DNA of 58,394 nt from Streptomyces ureilyticus (GCF_011045025.1 NZ_JAAKZX010000037.1:1-58394); one strand, 5' to 3'. Positions 33,193 to 41,837 are shown, counted from the stretch's first letter. Numbers and translations are program-made. The notes: a model not told the origin generated them from the letters alone.

Positions 33193-33207
33193 AGTTGGTT
33201 ACCAACT
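33193..33207. promoter_or_regulatory. palindromic operator AGTTGGT-T-ACCAACT upstream of GntR2
   Basis: A perfect 7-bp inverted repeat with a one-base centre lies about 90 bases upstream of the GntR2 start. The same palindrome with centre C occurs at 37319-37333, and shorter versions at 35861-35912. It is the best defined site of the island. Confidence 0.75.
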
Positions 33208-33260
33208 GCCCACTGGCTTGGCTCAGCAAACGCAATGGGACTGCCGCGTATGCGGGCCGC

Positions 33261-34133
33261 CTACGTCGAGAGCAGGTTCCAGACGGAGTCGAACCAGGAC
33301 TGCATGCTGGCGACGGAGACCGACCCCTGTGAATTCGGGTCGTCGTCCTTGACATAGTGAGTGAGGGTGGCACCGAAGCCGAGAACATCGAGCGCTTCGA
33401 TCTCATCGCCGCTGTCCAGCTCGATGCGGCGCTCGATCACCTCGTACGGACCCTGCAGTACTTCGGCACCGTTGAACAGGTAGAGCTTGAACGTCGGGGC
33501 CAGCGGCGCATGCCGGATCTCGATGTCAACGGTGTGGATCAGGCCATCGGTTCGCAGTTCCCGTAGGGCGCCTTGCAGCGACATCGTGTGCAGGCGGGTG
33601 ATGCCCAGCAGGCGCTGACGCATGGGCTCGTTGTAGGCGGGGTCCTTGGGCCGCGGATAGGGCAACTCCAGTTCCTCGGACGGCAGGAGCATGCGCAGGG
33701 CAATGCGCTGCGGCGCTATCTCTCCCGCGCGGATTCGTTCGGCCTGCACCCTGACATGGGCGTCGAGGGACTCGGAGGTCAGTGTGTAAACGTCCAGGGT
33801 GATCTCGGGCTGCTCGAACGCCTCGCTGATGAGGCTGCCCAACATCACAGCGCGGCCCGGCTGCGCAGCTTTCGTCGTCGGGAACTGGATCAGCTGGGTC
33901 ATGATCACGCGGGTGCCGCTGCCCTGACGGGACTCGATCCAGCCCTCCCCGGCCAACGCCTTCAGAACGCGCTGCACAGTGTCCCGGGAAACGCTGAAGT
34001 GATTGGCGAGATCTCGCTGCGTCGGCAGACGGTCGCCGATCTCGTACGTGCCGTTGGTCAGGCGAGCCCGCAGCGCGTTCAGTACAAGCTCGAAGCCCCT
34101 GCCGCCACTGTCGCCAACCCAATACCCATTCAC
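33261..34133 (-). CDS. GntR-type regulator (GntR3, subtype A)
   Basis: A 290-residue protein with a winged HTH (about 12-75: LVLNALRARLTNGTYEIGDR, QRDLANHFSVSRDTVQRVLK, SRQGSGTRVI). The same C-terminal domain as GntR1 follows (ITLDVYTLTSESLDAHVRVQ, RMLLPSEELELPYPRPKDP, FKLYLFNGAEVLQGPYEVIE, MQSWFDSVWNLLST). The GTG at 34133 is chosen over 34202 because TACGGT lies exactly six bases before it, as in the four other GntR genes. It lies downstream of HAD3 on the same strand. Confidence 0.85.
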   Translation of the reverse strand: MNGYWVGDSGGRGFELVLNALRARLTNGTYEIGDRLPTQRDLANHFSVSRDTVQRVLKALAGEGWIESRQGSGTRVIMTQLIQFPTTKAAQPGRAVMLGSLISEAFEQPEITLDVYTLTSESLDAHVRVQAERIRAGEIAPQRIALRMLLPSEELELPYPRPKDPAYNEPMRQRLLGITRLHTMSLQGALRELRTDGLIHTVDIEIRHAPLAPTFKLYLFNGAEVLQGPYEVIERRIELDSGDEIEALDVLGFGATLTHYVKDDDPNSQGSVSVASMQSWFDSVWNLLST

Positions 34134-34198
34134 AGAGCGACCGTACCTCCGCCAACCAACAAGCAAACCAGCCCAATTGGACGCACAGTCGTTCGCGC

Positions 34199-34939
34199 TC
34201 ACCGCCTCCGGCCGCGAAGCATCTCCAGAATGGGCTCGAAGGACTCCACGACCACTTCAGCTCCGGCCTTCCGCAGCACCTCCTCCTTGCGTTCGTTACG
34301 CGCGTAGCCCATGAAGCGAACCCCGGCGCTCTCGGCCGCCCGGAAGTCCGTTGCCGCGTCGCCGATCATGAGCGTTTCGGAGGGTTCGGCGCCCAGGGCG
34401 CTCAGGGCGCGGTTCAGGCAGTGGGGATGCGGCTTGAGGAGCGAGAGGTCCTGGGTGCGGCCGTAGATGTGGGGGGCGAAGCACTCTGCCAGATCTCGCT
34501 TGGTCAGGTAACGGGCTGCCGCCAGGGGGGAGTTGTTGGTCGCGACGGCCAGGCGGGCACCTACCGCATGCCAAGTCCGGATCAGCGGATCCACGTGGGC
34601 CGTGGGGTACGCCGATTCCACGGCCCTCAGCTCCTGCAGGGTGAGACGTCTCTCCAGCTCGATCACCAGATCACCGGCAGGATGCCGGCGATCGACGGCG
34701 CGGAGTACGGCCTGTGGATCGGGTTCGGCTCGCTCCTCATCCGTGAGGAGCCCACTCAGGCCTCTCTCCTCGAGCCACCGCACCTGGTCCTTGGCCACCC
34801 GCTCCGCCGTGTGCCCCGCGAACAACCGGCATATCGGGCCATCGAAGTCGAAGAGCACGAAGCGTGCTTCGGTGATCAGTTCCCGCAGTTTCTTGGTCTC
34901 TGCTGTCACCAGGTCAGTCTGCGCCGTTTCAGAGGTCAC
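34199..34939 (-). CDS. HAD-superfamily phosphatase, copy 3
   Basis: A 246-residue HAD IA phosphatase nearly collinear with copy 2: FVLFDFDGPICRLFAGHTAE, DQVRWLEERGLSGLLTDEER, AVATNNSPLAAARYL, PHIYGRTQDLSLLKPHPHC and LMIGDAATDFRAAESAG cover motifs I to IV and the cap. GTG 34939 shares one base with the GntR4 TAG stop (TAGTG), exactly as in the GntR2-HAD2 pair. A small-molecule phosphatase role is expected from the family; the substrate is unknown. Confidence 0.9.
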   Translation of the reverse strand: MTSETAQTDLVTAETKKLRELITEARFVLFDFDGPICRLFAGHTAERVAKDQVRWLEERGLSGLLTDEERAEPDPQAVLRAVDRRHPAGDLVIELERRLTLQELRAVESAYPTAHVDPLIRTWHAVGARLAVATNNSPLAAARYLTKRDLAECFAPHIYGRTQDLSLLKPHPHCLNRALSALGAEPSETLMIGDAATDFRAAESAGVRFMGYARNERKEEVLRKAGAEVVVESFEPILEMLRGRRR

Positions 34940-35811
34940 TAGGAGAGTGTCAGGTCAGTGGTGATGGTTTCCCAGAGGGCGTCGAACCACTTCTGGGATT
35001 GTTCGACGAAGGCCGCGTCCCGCTCGCCGGCGCCCTTCTCAAAGGAGAAGAGGAGGGACGTGGAGCCCAAGGTGTCGTACATGTCCAGGGTTCCGCTCTC
35101 CCACTCCTCCTCGCGTCGCGTCAGCATGTAGTACGCGATCAGGGCCTCGACGCCGTTGAGCAGGTACAGCTTCACCGGCGGGGTGAAGGGGAGCGCGCGG
35201 AACGTCACGTGGACGTCGATGCCGTGGGAGGCGCGCAGGGACTGGAGGTTGTGGCTCAGGACGTGGCCCTGAGCGTTGCGCTGCTCCAGCCAGCGCCGGT
35301 GGATGTGGTCGTCGTCGCTGCGGCCGTCCACCCGGACAGGGAAGGCCAGGTTGATGTCCCGGGACGGCAGCAGGATGCGTACGTCGATGGATTCTGGGCG
35401 GATGCGGCCCTCGTGGATGTGGCGCACCGGTTCGCTCAGGGCCGTGAGCAGGGTCTCGGCGGTGAGGCAGGCCGCGTCGATGCGTACGTGCTTGGCCGAG
35501 AAGGCCTCCGTGAGCTGCGAGGCCAGGCCCACCATCGTCGGCTGGGGTTTGTCGGTGGACGGGGACACCTCGGCGATCCGCGGCGGGCTGCCCTTGCTGA
35601 CGTTGCTGAGCAGGCCGTCTTCCTGGAGGGCGCGGAGGGCCTGGCGGACCGTGCCGCGCTCCACGCCGAACTCCTCGGCGAGTTCGGCCTGCGTGGGCAG
35701 GCGGTCGCCCGCCTTGAGCTCGCCGCCGCGGATGCGGTCCCTGAGGATGTCGGCGATCTCCTGGGGCGAGAGCCTTCTGCTGCCGTTCACTGCGACGTTC
35801 TCCTGGGTCAC
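34939..35811 (-). CDS. GntR-type regulator (GntR4, subtype B)
   Basis: A 290-residue protein, collinear with GntR2. The HTH is SPQEIADILRDRIRGGELKA and QAELAEEFGVERGTVRQALR. The C-terminal domain includes VRIDAACLTAETLLTALSEP, VRILLPSRDINLAFPVRVDG, HGIDVHVTFRALPFTPPVKL and EQSQKWFDALWETITTDLTL. GTG 35811 follows TAGCGT by six bases. TTG 35817 and GTG 35790 are other candidates. It is coupled to HAD3 and divergent from micro-membrane protein 2, with operator-like repeats between them. Confidence 0.87.
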   Translation of the reverse strand: MTQENVAVNGSRRLSPQEIADILRDRIRGGELKAGDRLPTQAELAEEFGVERGTVRQALRALQEDGLLSNVSKGSPPRIAEVSPSTDKPQPTMVGLASQLTEAFSAKHVRIDAACLTAETLLTALSEPVRHIHEGRIRPESIDVRILLPSRDINLAFPVRVDGRSDDDHIHRRWLEQRNAQGHVLSHNLQSLRASHGIDVHVTFRALPFTPPVKLYLLNGVEALIAYYMLTRREEEWESGTLDMYDTLGSTSLLFSFEKGAGERDAAFVEQSQKWFDALWETITTDLTLS

Positions 35812-35860
35812 AACCAAACGCTACAACTTTGCTCCATCTTAGGCGAGTTGTTCGGGAGTT

Positions 35861-35912
35861 GTTGGTTAGCGCCAACCAACTCCGGGTAAGTTATTCAATG
35901 TTGGCAACCAAC
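35861..35912. promoter_or_regulatory. two GTTGG...CCAAC inverted repeats between GntR4 and micro-membrane protein 2
   Basis: GTTGGTT (35861-35867) and AACCAAC (35874-35880) form a 7-bp inverted repeat around AGCGCC. GTTGG-CAA-CCAAC (35900-35912) is a second site with the same 13-base frame as the perfect operators. Both lie between the divergent genes, 50-100 bases from the GntR4 start. Confidence 0.7.
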
Positions 35913-36049
35913 TAAGCCAAGATGGCGGAACCGCCCCCTCCTTTCGCAACCACTTGGCAGATACGCAGTACGCGCCCGAAAGCACCCGCTCTGCCCGCAG
36001 TGCCCGCCCTGCCCCTGGAAGCCCGCCACTCCCCGAAGGAGGCTCCACC

Positions 36050-36238
36050 ATGCCCGCCATCGCCTTCATCTCCGCAGTATTCGTCGTCGGTTTCGAGGAG
36101 CTCGTCGAGTGGCAGTACGGTCCCGTCGGCATCCTGGGCCTGCTTCTGCTCAGCATCGGGATCAAGGCCAAGAGCCCCGCCTGCAGCTCGATCGGGGCGG
36201 TACTGCTCGCCATACTCGTCTCGGGTCCGGCCCTGTGA
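36050..36238 (+). CDS. 62-residue membrane protein (micro-membrane protein 2)
   Basis: MPAIAFISAVFVVGFEELVE starts a hydrophobic 62-residue protein with the shared pattern GF-E, YGPVGILGLLLLSIGIKAKS, then SSIGAVLLAILVSG. Two to three short membrane helices surround the basic KAK motif. ATG 36050 has a very strong AAGGAGG eight bases upstream, so it should be well translated, unlike the leaderless GntR genes. It is divergent from GntR4. A signalling, toxin-like or channel role would be guesswork. Confidence 0.78.
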   Translation: MPAIAFISAVFVVGFEELVEWQYGPVGILGLLLLSIGIKAKSPACSSIGAVLLAILVSGPAL

Positions 36239-36319
36239 GCTGGGAAGACCCCGCCCCGAAAGAGTCACCGCCCGAAGACCCTCCGCTCGAACCGCTCGAA
36301 GATCCACCTGCGGGAGACC

Positions 36320-37231
36320 TCAGTTCGTGAGCTCAAGCTCCAGACTGATGGTCTCCCACAGTGCGTTGAACCACAGATGCGACTGTTCCACGAAGGTGGT
36401 GTCCCGCAGCGCGGGCCCCTGCTCGAAGGGGAACAGCATGGACCGCGTGCCTTGGGCGTCGTACACATCCAGTCGCTCGTGGTCGATCTGCTCGCCGCGC
36501 CTTGTGAGCGTGTAGTACGCGAACAGCGCCTCCGCCCCGTTGAGCAGGTACAGCTTCACCGGCGGCGTGAACGGCAGCGCGCGGAACGTGACATGGACGT
36601 CGATGCCATGGGTGGCCCGTAGAGCCAGCAGGTTGTGGCGGAGCACCTGGCCCTGGGCGTTGCGCTGGGCCAGCCAGCGCTCGTGCACCAGGTCGTCATC
36701 GCTGCCGCCGTCCACCGGGACAGGGAAGGCGAGGTCGATGTCGCGGCTCGGCAGCAGGACCCGGACGTCGACCTTGGCCGGTTTCATACGGCCCTCGTGA
36801 ATGAGCCGGAGGGGTTCACCCATGGCGAGCGTGAGTGAGACCGCCGTCAGGCACAGGGCGTCGATCTCCACATGCGGGGCCTCGAAGGCGGCCGCTATCC
36901 GCGCCGCCAGCGCCACCATGGTGGGCTGCGGTGTCTCGGGCCCGGGCAGGGCTTTGTCCACGTCCTCGGCGACGGTCGCAGGACGCCCTTTGGACACGTT
37001 GGACAGCAGGTGCTCCGACTGCAGGATGCGCAGCGCCTGGCGTACGGCACCGCGCTCGACGCCGAACTCGTCGGCCAGCTTGGCCTGCGTGGGCATGCGC
37101 TGTCCCGGCTGCAGCTCTCCGGACCTGATCCGGCTGCGCAGCGCCTCAGCGACCTCTCGGTGTGACCGCTGGGGCCGCTGTGACCGTTGAGACCGATTCC
37201 GCCCATTGACGGCGGCGCGTTCCGCGTCCAC
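36320..37231 (-). CDS. GntR-type regulator (GntR5, subtype B)
   Basis: A 303-residue protein. A Gln/Arg/Ser-rich N-terminus (RNRSQRSQRPQRSHREVAEA) leads into the HTH QAKLADEFGVERGAVRQALR and the subtype B C-terminal domain (VEIDALCLTAVSLTLAMGEP, VRVLLPSRDIDLAFPVPVDG, VKLYLLNGAEALFAYYTLTR, EQSHLWFNALWETISLELEL). GTG 37231 follows TAGTGT by six bases. The alternative downstream start of its paralogues is GTC here, supporting the leaderless start. No HAD gene follows. Confidence 0.87.
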   Translation of the reverse strand: MDAERAAVNGRNRSQRSQRPQRSHREVAEALRSRIRSGELQPGQRMPTQAKLADEFGVERGAVRQALRILQSEHLLSNVSKGRPATVAEDVDKALPGPETPQPTMVALAARIAAAFEAPHVEIDALCLTAVSLTLAMGEPLRLIHEGRMKPAKVDVRVLLPSRDIDLAFPVPVDGGSDDDLVHERWLAQRNAQGQVLRHNLLALRATHGIDVHVTFRALPFTPPVKLYLLNGAEALFAYYTLTRRGEQIDHERLDVYDAQGTRSMLFPFEQGPALRDTTFVEQSHLWFNALWETISLELELTN

Positions 37232-37318
37232 AACCAAACACTACAACTTCGCGCCATCTTTGGGCAGTTACCGGGAAGGTGGTTATGAGACGCGTCCAAG
37301 CGGAGATAAGCCATGTGG

Positions 37319-37405
37319 AGTTGGTCACCAACTTCAGCAACATGGCCAGACTTTCGGAGAAGTTGGTCACCACCGGTGACTGGATCGGCTAGTTGGTCAC
37401 CGCCG
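37319..37405. promoter_or_regulatory. three AGTTGGTCACC operators between GntR5 and micro-membrane protein 3
   Basis: A perfect palindrome AGTTGGT-C-ACCAACT lies at 37319-37333. Two further copies conserve the left half and part of the right (AGTTGGTCACCACCG at 37361, AGTTGGTCACCGCCG at 37391). The starts are 42 and 30 bases apart, near whole helical turns. The last one is ~35 bases before the micro-membrane protein start. Confidence 0.75.
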
Positions 37406-37439
37406 GTCACCGCGTCCCCGTCCCGAAGGAGGGACCGAA

Positions 37440-37628
37440 ATGCCGCTCATCGCCACCCTCGCCATCGCTGGCCTCATCATCGGCTTCGAGCAGTTCGTCC
37501 AGCTGAAGTTCGGGGCGATGGGCCTCATCGCATTCGTTGCCCTCTCCGTCGGCATCAAGGCCAAGAACACATACATCAGTGGTATCGGAGCAGTGATCCT
37601 CGTGCTGCTGCTCACCCAGACCGGCTGA
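37440..37628 (+). CDS. 62-residue membrane protein (micro-membrane protein 3)
   Basis: MPLIATLAIAGLIIGFEQFV begins the third paralogue, with KFGAMGLIAFVALSVGIKAK and SGIGAVILVLLLTQTG. The length, helix pattern and GIKAK motif match copy 2. ATG 37440 has GAAGGAGG upstream. It is divergent from GntR5, and the three operator copies lie just upstream of it, so GntR-family control of this gene is likely. Confidence 0.78.
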   Translation: MPLIATLAIAGLIIGFEQFVQLKFGAMGLIAFVALSVGIKAKNTYISGIGAVILVLLLTQTG

Positions 37629-37661
37629 CCGGGCGCCACCGTCCGTCAGTCCGGCTGGCCG

Positions 37662-37683
37662 GGCTCCCTCCTGGAGGGGAGCC
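37662..37683. terminator. GGCTCCC/GGGAGCC stem-loop between convergent genes
   Basis: GGCTCCC (37662-37668) pairs with GGGAGCC (37677-37683) around an 8-base loop, between micro-membrane protein 3 and the convergent acetyltransferase. It is short and without a T run, so it is a weak candidate. Confidence 0.4.
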
Positions 37684-37739
37684 GGGAGCTCGGTCAGTCC
37701 GTTCCCATCACGCTACGGAGGAGAGGAGGTGACAGGACG

Positions 37740-39020
37740 TCAGAAGACGTCCGGGCACCAAGGGCGCCTGGACATACGCAACAGGGCGTCGGCGGTGGTC
37801 GCGGCACCCGCCCGCGACTCGGCCACCCGGCCGAGCGCGGCGAGCCGCACCGCCGACTCGTCCCCGAGCCAGAGCGCCGCCAACTCACCTGCGCCCAGCG
37901 TGAGTTCGGCGGCGTCGTTGGTTCGCGAGCAGCTCGCGCCGTCCGGTGACGCGTCCAGCCGGTACCGCCCGGCCGACAAACCATCCCCGTCCGTGACCTC
38001 CAGCACGAGCGTCCCGGTACCCGTGTACGTACGCGCCTCAAGAGCCCGTACGACATCCAGGATCCGTACCCACAGCCAGTCGGCCTGCGTGGTGAGCCGC
38101 GCGGCCCGCGGGTCCGGCAGCAGATGCGGCAGCAGGTCGTCCGGAGCGCGGTAGCCCGTCTTCACCACCGTGACCCAGTCCACCGAGCAGACGTGCCACC
38201 ACAGCGCGCGCTCGGCGGCCGGCGACACCGCGATCATGCCCCTCACCTTCGCCGTGTTCAGCGGCTGCTTGGCGTCGTCCCACTCGCCGTCCGAGATGTA
38301 GGGGAGCAGGCCCTCGACCTCGCCGTCAGCGTTCCGGTACACGGCGTAGAAGGGCTCGGTCCACGAGGACCGGTCCAGCGTCAGCACTCCGGTGCCGACC
38401 TGCCACCACCGCTCATCCCGGTCGACCACCCCCGGCTGCACGCGCCTGAGCCGCTCGTGCAGCTCCGGCCCCAGCTTGCGTACATCCTCGCCGTCCACGA
38501 GATCGATCCGCCCGCCGTCGTCCGGGCCCGCCCACCGGGGATCCAGCCCCGCCCGCGGCACGTCGATCGTCCACTCGGTGGCGGTGGTGGCAGGCCCGAA
38601 GCCGTACCGCCCGTAGATCGGGTACTCGGCCGCGATCAACGTCGCCACCACGTCGCCCCGTTCCTTCGCGGCGGACAGGTCCCGCGCCATCATCCGCGTG
38701 AGCAGCCCACGCCGCCGGTGGGTCGAGGTGACGCTCACATTCGTGATGGCATCGGCGGGTACGACGCTCCCGCCCACCACCGTGAGCTCCTGCGTGAACG
38801 ACCGGAACGTCGCCACGCACCGCCCGCCGTCGAAGGCCCCCAGTGTGCGCTCCGGCACGAGGTACGAACTCCGGTCCGCGATCTCCGCCTCCGAGATGGC
38901 GGGCGGTCGCAGAAACCCGGTATTCAGCGCGCGGATCCAGTCCGGGATCTCGGTCTCGGTGATCGGGCGTACGTCGATGTCCCGCACGCCCGGGCCCTGT
39001 ATGTCCTGGTGACGGCTCAT
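37740..39020 (-). CDS. Eis-like GNAT N-acetyltransferase with SCP2-like C-terminal domain
   Basis: A 426-residue protein of the Eis family. The GNAT domain has [20 protein letters not shown] (coenzyme A loop RRRGLLT) and [19 protein letters not shown] second, degenerate GNAT domain follows, and then a C-terminal sterol-carrier-like domain from about residue 320 ([20 protein letters not shown]). Eis enzymes acetylate aminoglycosides and other amines. ATG 39020 lies seven bases after TAGGGT, again fitting a leaderless mRNA. Long minus-strand frame extensions beyond 39020 are shadows of the RCK gene. Confidence 0.9.
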   Translation of the reverse strand: MSRHQDIQGPGVRDIDVRPITETEIPDWIRALNTGFLRPPAISEAEIADRSSYLVPERTLGAFDGGRCVATFRSFTQELTVVGGSVVPADAITNVSVTSTHRRRGLLTRMMARDLSAAKERGDVVATLIAAEYPIYGRYGFGPATTATEWTIDVPRAGLDPRWAGPDDGGRIDLVDGEDVRKLGPELHERLRRVQPGVVDRDERWWQVGTGVLTLDRSSWTEPFYAVYRNADGEVEGLLPYISDGEWDDAKQPLNTAKVRGMIAVSPAAERALWWHVCSVDWVTVVKTGYRAPDDLLPHLLPDPRAARLTTQADWLWVRILDVVRALEARTYTGTGTLVLEVTDGDGLSAGRYRLDASPDGASCSRTNDAAELTLGAGELAALWLGDESAVRLAALGRVAESRAGAATTADALLRMSRRPWCPDVF

Positions 39021-39251
39021 GGTTCTCACCCTAGGCAGGTCGGTCGGGACGCCCCAGGGGTTTTCCCCTGGCAGGATCACGGCGGACGGCGGGACAGCGG
39101 ATGGCGGGGCAGCCGGATGGCTGGACGGCCCGGCGCACCCAACTCCCGGGCGGTGAGCGGGAGATAGGTCAGAGACACGACGGAGGTACGGCAGCGTTTC
39201 ATCAAGGGCCGTGGTGGAACCACCCGTGCTGGTGAGGCACTCTGTGCAGTT

Positions 39252-41285
39252 GTGGGGAGCTTTCCAAATCAGAGCGGGTCCAGGTCCAGGGACGATGCCG
39301 CGCACATGGTGGTGTGCGGGGACGACGCGCTGGCGCACCGGCTGGCGGCGGAGTTGCGCGGGGTCTACGGGGAGCAGGTGACGCTGGTCATACCGTCCGC
39401 CGTGCGCACCGTACGGCCACCGGTCGTCGGCCGGGCGTCCGCGCTGCTCGACCGGGTGTCGGCGGCGGTGACCCGGGCGGCGGGCAACGGCGGGGGCGGG
39501 GCTTCCTCGGACCGGGCCGCCGGTGCAGGGTCGCCCACCGAACCCTTGGAGGCCGCCGAGCTGACCGAGGCCGTGCTCGCCGAGGCGGGCGTCGAGCGGG
39601 CGGACGCGCTGGCGCTCGTGTACGACGACGACGAGACGAACATCCGCGCCGCCCTCACCGCCCGCCGTCTCAACCCCCGGCTGCGCCTGGTCATCCGGCT
39701 CTACAACCGCCGCCTGGGCCAGCACCTCGAGGCCCTGCTGGACCAGGCCTCGGCCCTGGCCATGGCGGGAACCGGAACGGGGGACGGAGCAGGAGCCGGT
39801 GCCGGTGCTGGTGATTCCCAGGGGCCCGGTCGGGAGCACGGTGTCGTCGACGCCTCCACCACCGTCCTCTCCGACGCCGACACCGCCGCTCCCGCCCTGG
39901 CAGCGACCGCGGTGGCCGGGACCAGCAAGGTCGTGCAGACGGAGGGGCTGATGCTGCGGGCCATGGAACGACCGCCGCCCGGCCCCGGCCAGATCGCCGA
40001 TCCCGGTCTGTGCACTCTGGCCCTGCTCTCGGCGACGACCAACGACCCGGCCGGCGCGGACGGTTCCGACAGCAGCGGTGAGCACGGCCCTCAACTCCTG
40101 CCCGACGAACGCTCCGTGGCCGCCGCGACCGGCCGCGGCACCGTCGTCCTGGAAACGGTGTCGTACTCCGGCCCCACCGCCCCTACTGGCCGTGGCGTCG
40201 TGCCCGCCCTGCCCTTCGCCGCCCTGTTCTCCCGGCGCCTGCGCTGGTCGCTCGCAGGCCTGGTGGGCTGTGTGTTCGCGCTCGTGATCGCTTCGTTGGT
40301 GATGACGGACGACCATCCGCTGCACGCCACGTATCTGACGCTGCTCGATCTCTTCGCCATCAACGAGCCCGCGCTCAACCAGGACCAAGGCCGCCAAATT
40401 CTCCAACTCCTCACCAGTCTCGTCGGGTTGCTGCTTCTTCCCGTACTGCTCGCCGCGGTCCTCGAGGCCCTCGGCACCTTCCGCAGCGGTTCCGCGCTGC
40501 GCCGACCGCCCCGCGGGCTCTCCGGCCATGTCGTCCTGCTCGGGCTCGGCAAGATCGGTACGCGCGTCCTTACGCGGTTGCGCGAACTCGACACCCCGGT
40601 GGTGTGCGTCGAGGCCGACCCCGAGGCGCGCGGGATCGCGACCGCGCGGCGCCTGCGCGTGCCCGTCGTCCTCGGCGACGTCACCCAGGAAGGCGTCCTG
40701 GAAGCCGCCAAGATCCACCGGGCTCACACGCTGCTGGCCCTGACCAGCGCGGACACCACCAACCTCGAGGCCGCCCTGTACGCCAGGACGGTGCGCCCCG
40801 ATCTGCGCGTCGTCCTGCGGTTGTACGACGACGACTTCGCCACCGCCGTGTACCGCACCCTCCGCTCGGCCCACCCCTACGCGCTCACCCGCAGCCGCAG
40901 CGTCACCTACCTCGCCGCGCCCGCCTTCGCCGGAGCGATGATGGGCCGCCAAATCCTGGGCGCCATACCCGTCGAACGCCGCGTGCTGCTCTTCGCGGCC
41001 CTGGACGTCGCCGGGCACCCACAACTGGAGGGGCGGACGGTCGCCGAGGCCTTCCGCCCCGGAGCGTGGCGAGTCGTCGCCCTGGACACGACGGCCCCGG
41101 ACGAGCGCAGCCCCGACCTGGCCACCGACCCCGCCCCGGACGCCCCCACACGGACACCGGGCCTGGTCTGGGACCTGCCGCCCGGCTACGTCATGGGCGC
41201 CCGCGACCGCGTGGTCCTGGCCGCCACCCGCCGCGGCCTCGCGGAACTACTGGGGCGCCGGCGCCGGGACCGTACGAACCCTTAA
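39252..41285 (+). CDS. membrane protein with two TrkA-N/RCK nucleotide-binding domains
   Basis: A 677-residue protein. An N-terminal Rossmann-like TrkA-N domain (about 19-190, [20 protein letters not shown]) precedes a long Gly/Ala/Ser-rich linker. Two hydrophobic helices follow (about 333-352 [20 protein letters not shown] and 385-405 [20 protein letters not shown]), and then a canonical TrkA-N domain ([20 protein letters not shown], acidic [11 protein letters not shown]) with a TrkA-C-like tail. This suggests a potassium channel-like or transport regulator. The GTG at 39252 is tentative, with ATG 39306 as an alternative. It is common in Streptomyces but uncharacterised. Confidence 0.85.
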   Translation: MGSFPNQSGSRSRDDAAHMVVCGDDALAHRLAAELRGVYGEQVTLVIPSAVRTVRPPVVGRASALLDRVSAAVTRAAGNGGGGASSDRAAGAGSPTEPLEAAELTEAVLAEAGVERADALALVYDDDETNIRAALTARRLNPRLRLVIRLYNRRLGQHLEALLDQASALAMAGTGTGDGAGAGAGAGDSQGPGREHGVVDASTTVLSDADTAAPALAATAVAGTSKVVQTEGLMLRAMERPPPGPGQIADPGLCTLALLSATTNDPAGADGSDSSGEHGPQLLPDERSVAAATGRGTVVLETVSYSGPTAPTGRGVVPALPFAALFSRRLRWSLAGLVGCVFALVIASLVMTDDHPLHATYLTLLDLFAINEPALNQDQGRQILQLLTSLVGLLLLPVLLAAVLEALGTFRSGSALRRPPRGLSGHVVLLGLGKIGTRVLTRLRELDTPVVCVEADPEARGIATARRLRVPVVLGDVTQEGVLEAAKIHRAHTLLALTSADTTNLEAALYARTVRPDLRVVLRLYDDDFATAVYRTLRSAHPYALTRSRSVTYLAAPAFAGAMMGRQILGAIPVERRVLLFAALDVAGHPQLEGRTVAEAFRPGAWRVVALDTTAPDERSPDLATDPAPDAPTRTPGLVWDLPPGYVMGARDRVVLAATRRGLAELLGRRRRDRTNP

Positions 41286-41301
41286 GCGGCCGAGCCACGC
41301 C

Positions 41302-41712
41302 TCAGTAGCGCTCAACCAAGTGCTCGCGCCCCGCCGGAGGTTCGTACGGCTCGGGCCAGAAGTCCGTCATCGATATGACGCGGCCCTGGTCGTCCCCCGT
41401 GAAGAACGCGATGCCGTACATCTCCTCCAGGCCCACCGTGAAGTGGATCCAGGTGACGACCTGCCCGGGCTCGGCGACTATGCGCTCGATCCGCAGGTGC
41501 CAGTCGCCGGGATACTCCCGGTTGAACTGGACGAACTTCTCGCGCCCGCGAATGCGCTCGCGCGTCTGGGGCAAGGTGTAGACGACGTCCTCCGCGAGGG
41601 TCTCCGCGAAGGCCGCCCAGTCGCGGGCCTCAGCTGTGGCCCAGAAGGTCTCAACTGTCTTGCGCAGATCGGTCAGTTCGCTCGGATCAGCTGATTCGGT
41701 CGATGGGGTCAT
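41302..41712 (-). CDS. SnoaL/NTF2-like nuclear transport factor 2 family protein
   Basis: A 136-residue single-domain alpha+beta barrel protein: TVETFWATAEARDWAAFAET, DVVYTLPQTRERIRGREKFV, VTWIHFTVGLEEMYGIAFFT and RVISMTDFWPEPYEPP. It resembles SnoaL-like limonene-epoxide-hydrolase-fold proteins, which may be enzymes or ligand binders. ATG 41712 is used, since six upstream codons lack support. It is convergent with the RCK gene, 16 bases away. The ligand is unknown. Confidence 0.87.
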   Translation of the reverse strand: MTPSTESADPSELTDLRKTVETFWATAEARDWAAFAETLAEDVVYTLPQTRERIRGREKFVQFNREYPGDWHLRIERIVAEPGQVVTWIHFTVGLEEMYGIAFFTGDDQGRVISMTDFWPEPYEPPAGREHLVERY

Positions 41713-41837
41713 ACCGCGATACTGCACCACGCCACTGACAATCGCCCTGACCTGCGAAAGTCCAGAAAGGCCACGAGTTATCCACAGGCTGAGGGCCTCG
41801 GCAGCGGATTGTCGGTGGGAGCGGGCAGTATGGGGTC

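Noticed and set aside
36239..36319. Possible HAD remnant behind GntR5
   Set aside because: I translated all frames of the spacer and found no HAD motif fragment.
39021..41024. Long minus-strand extension of the Eis-like gene
   Set aside because: It is a shadow of the RCK gene on the other strand. The canonical Eis start lies at 39020.
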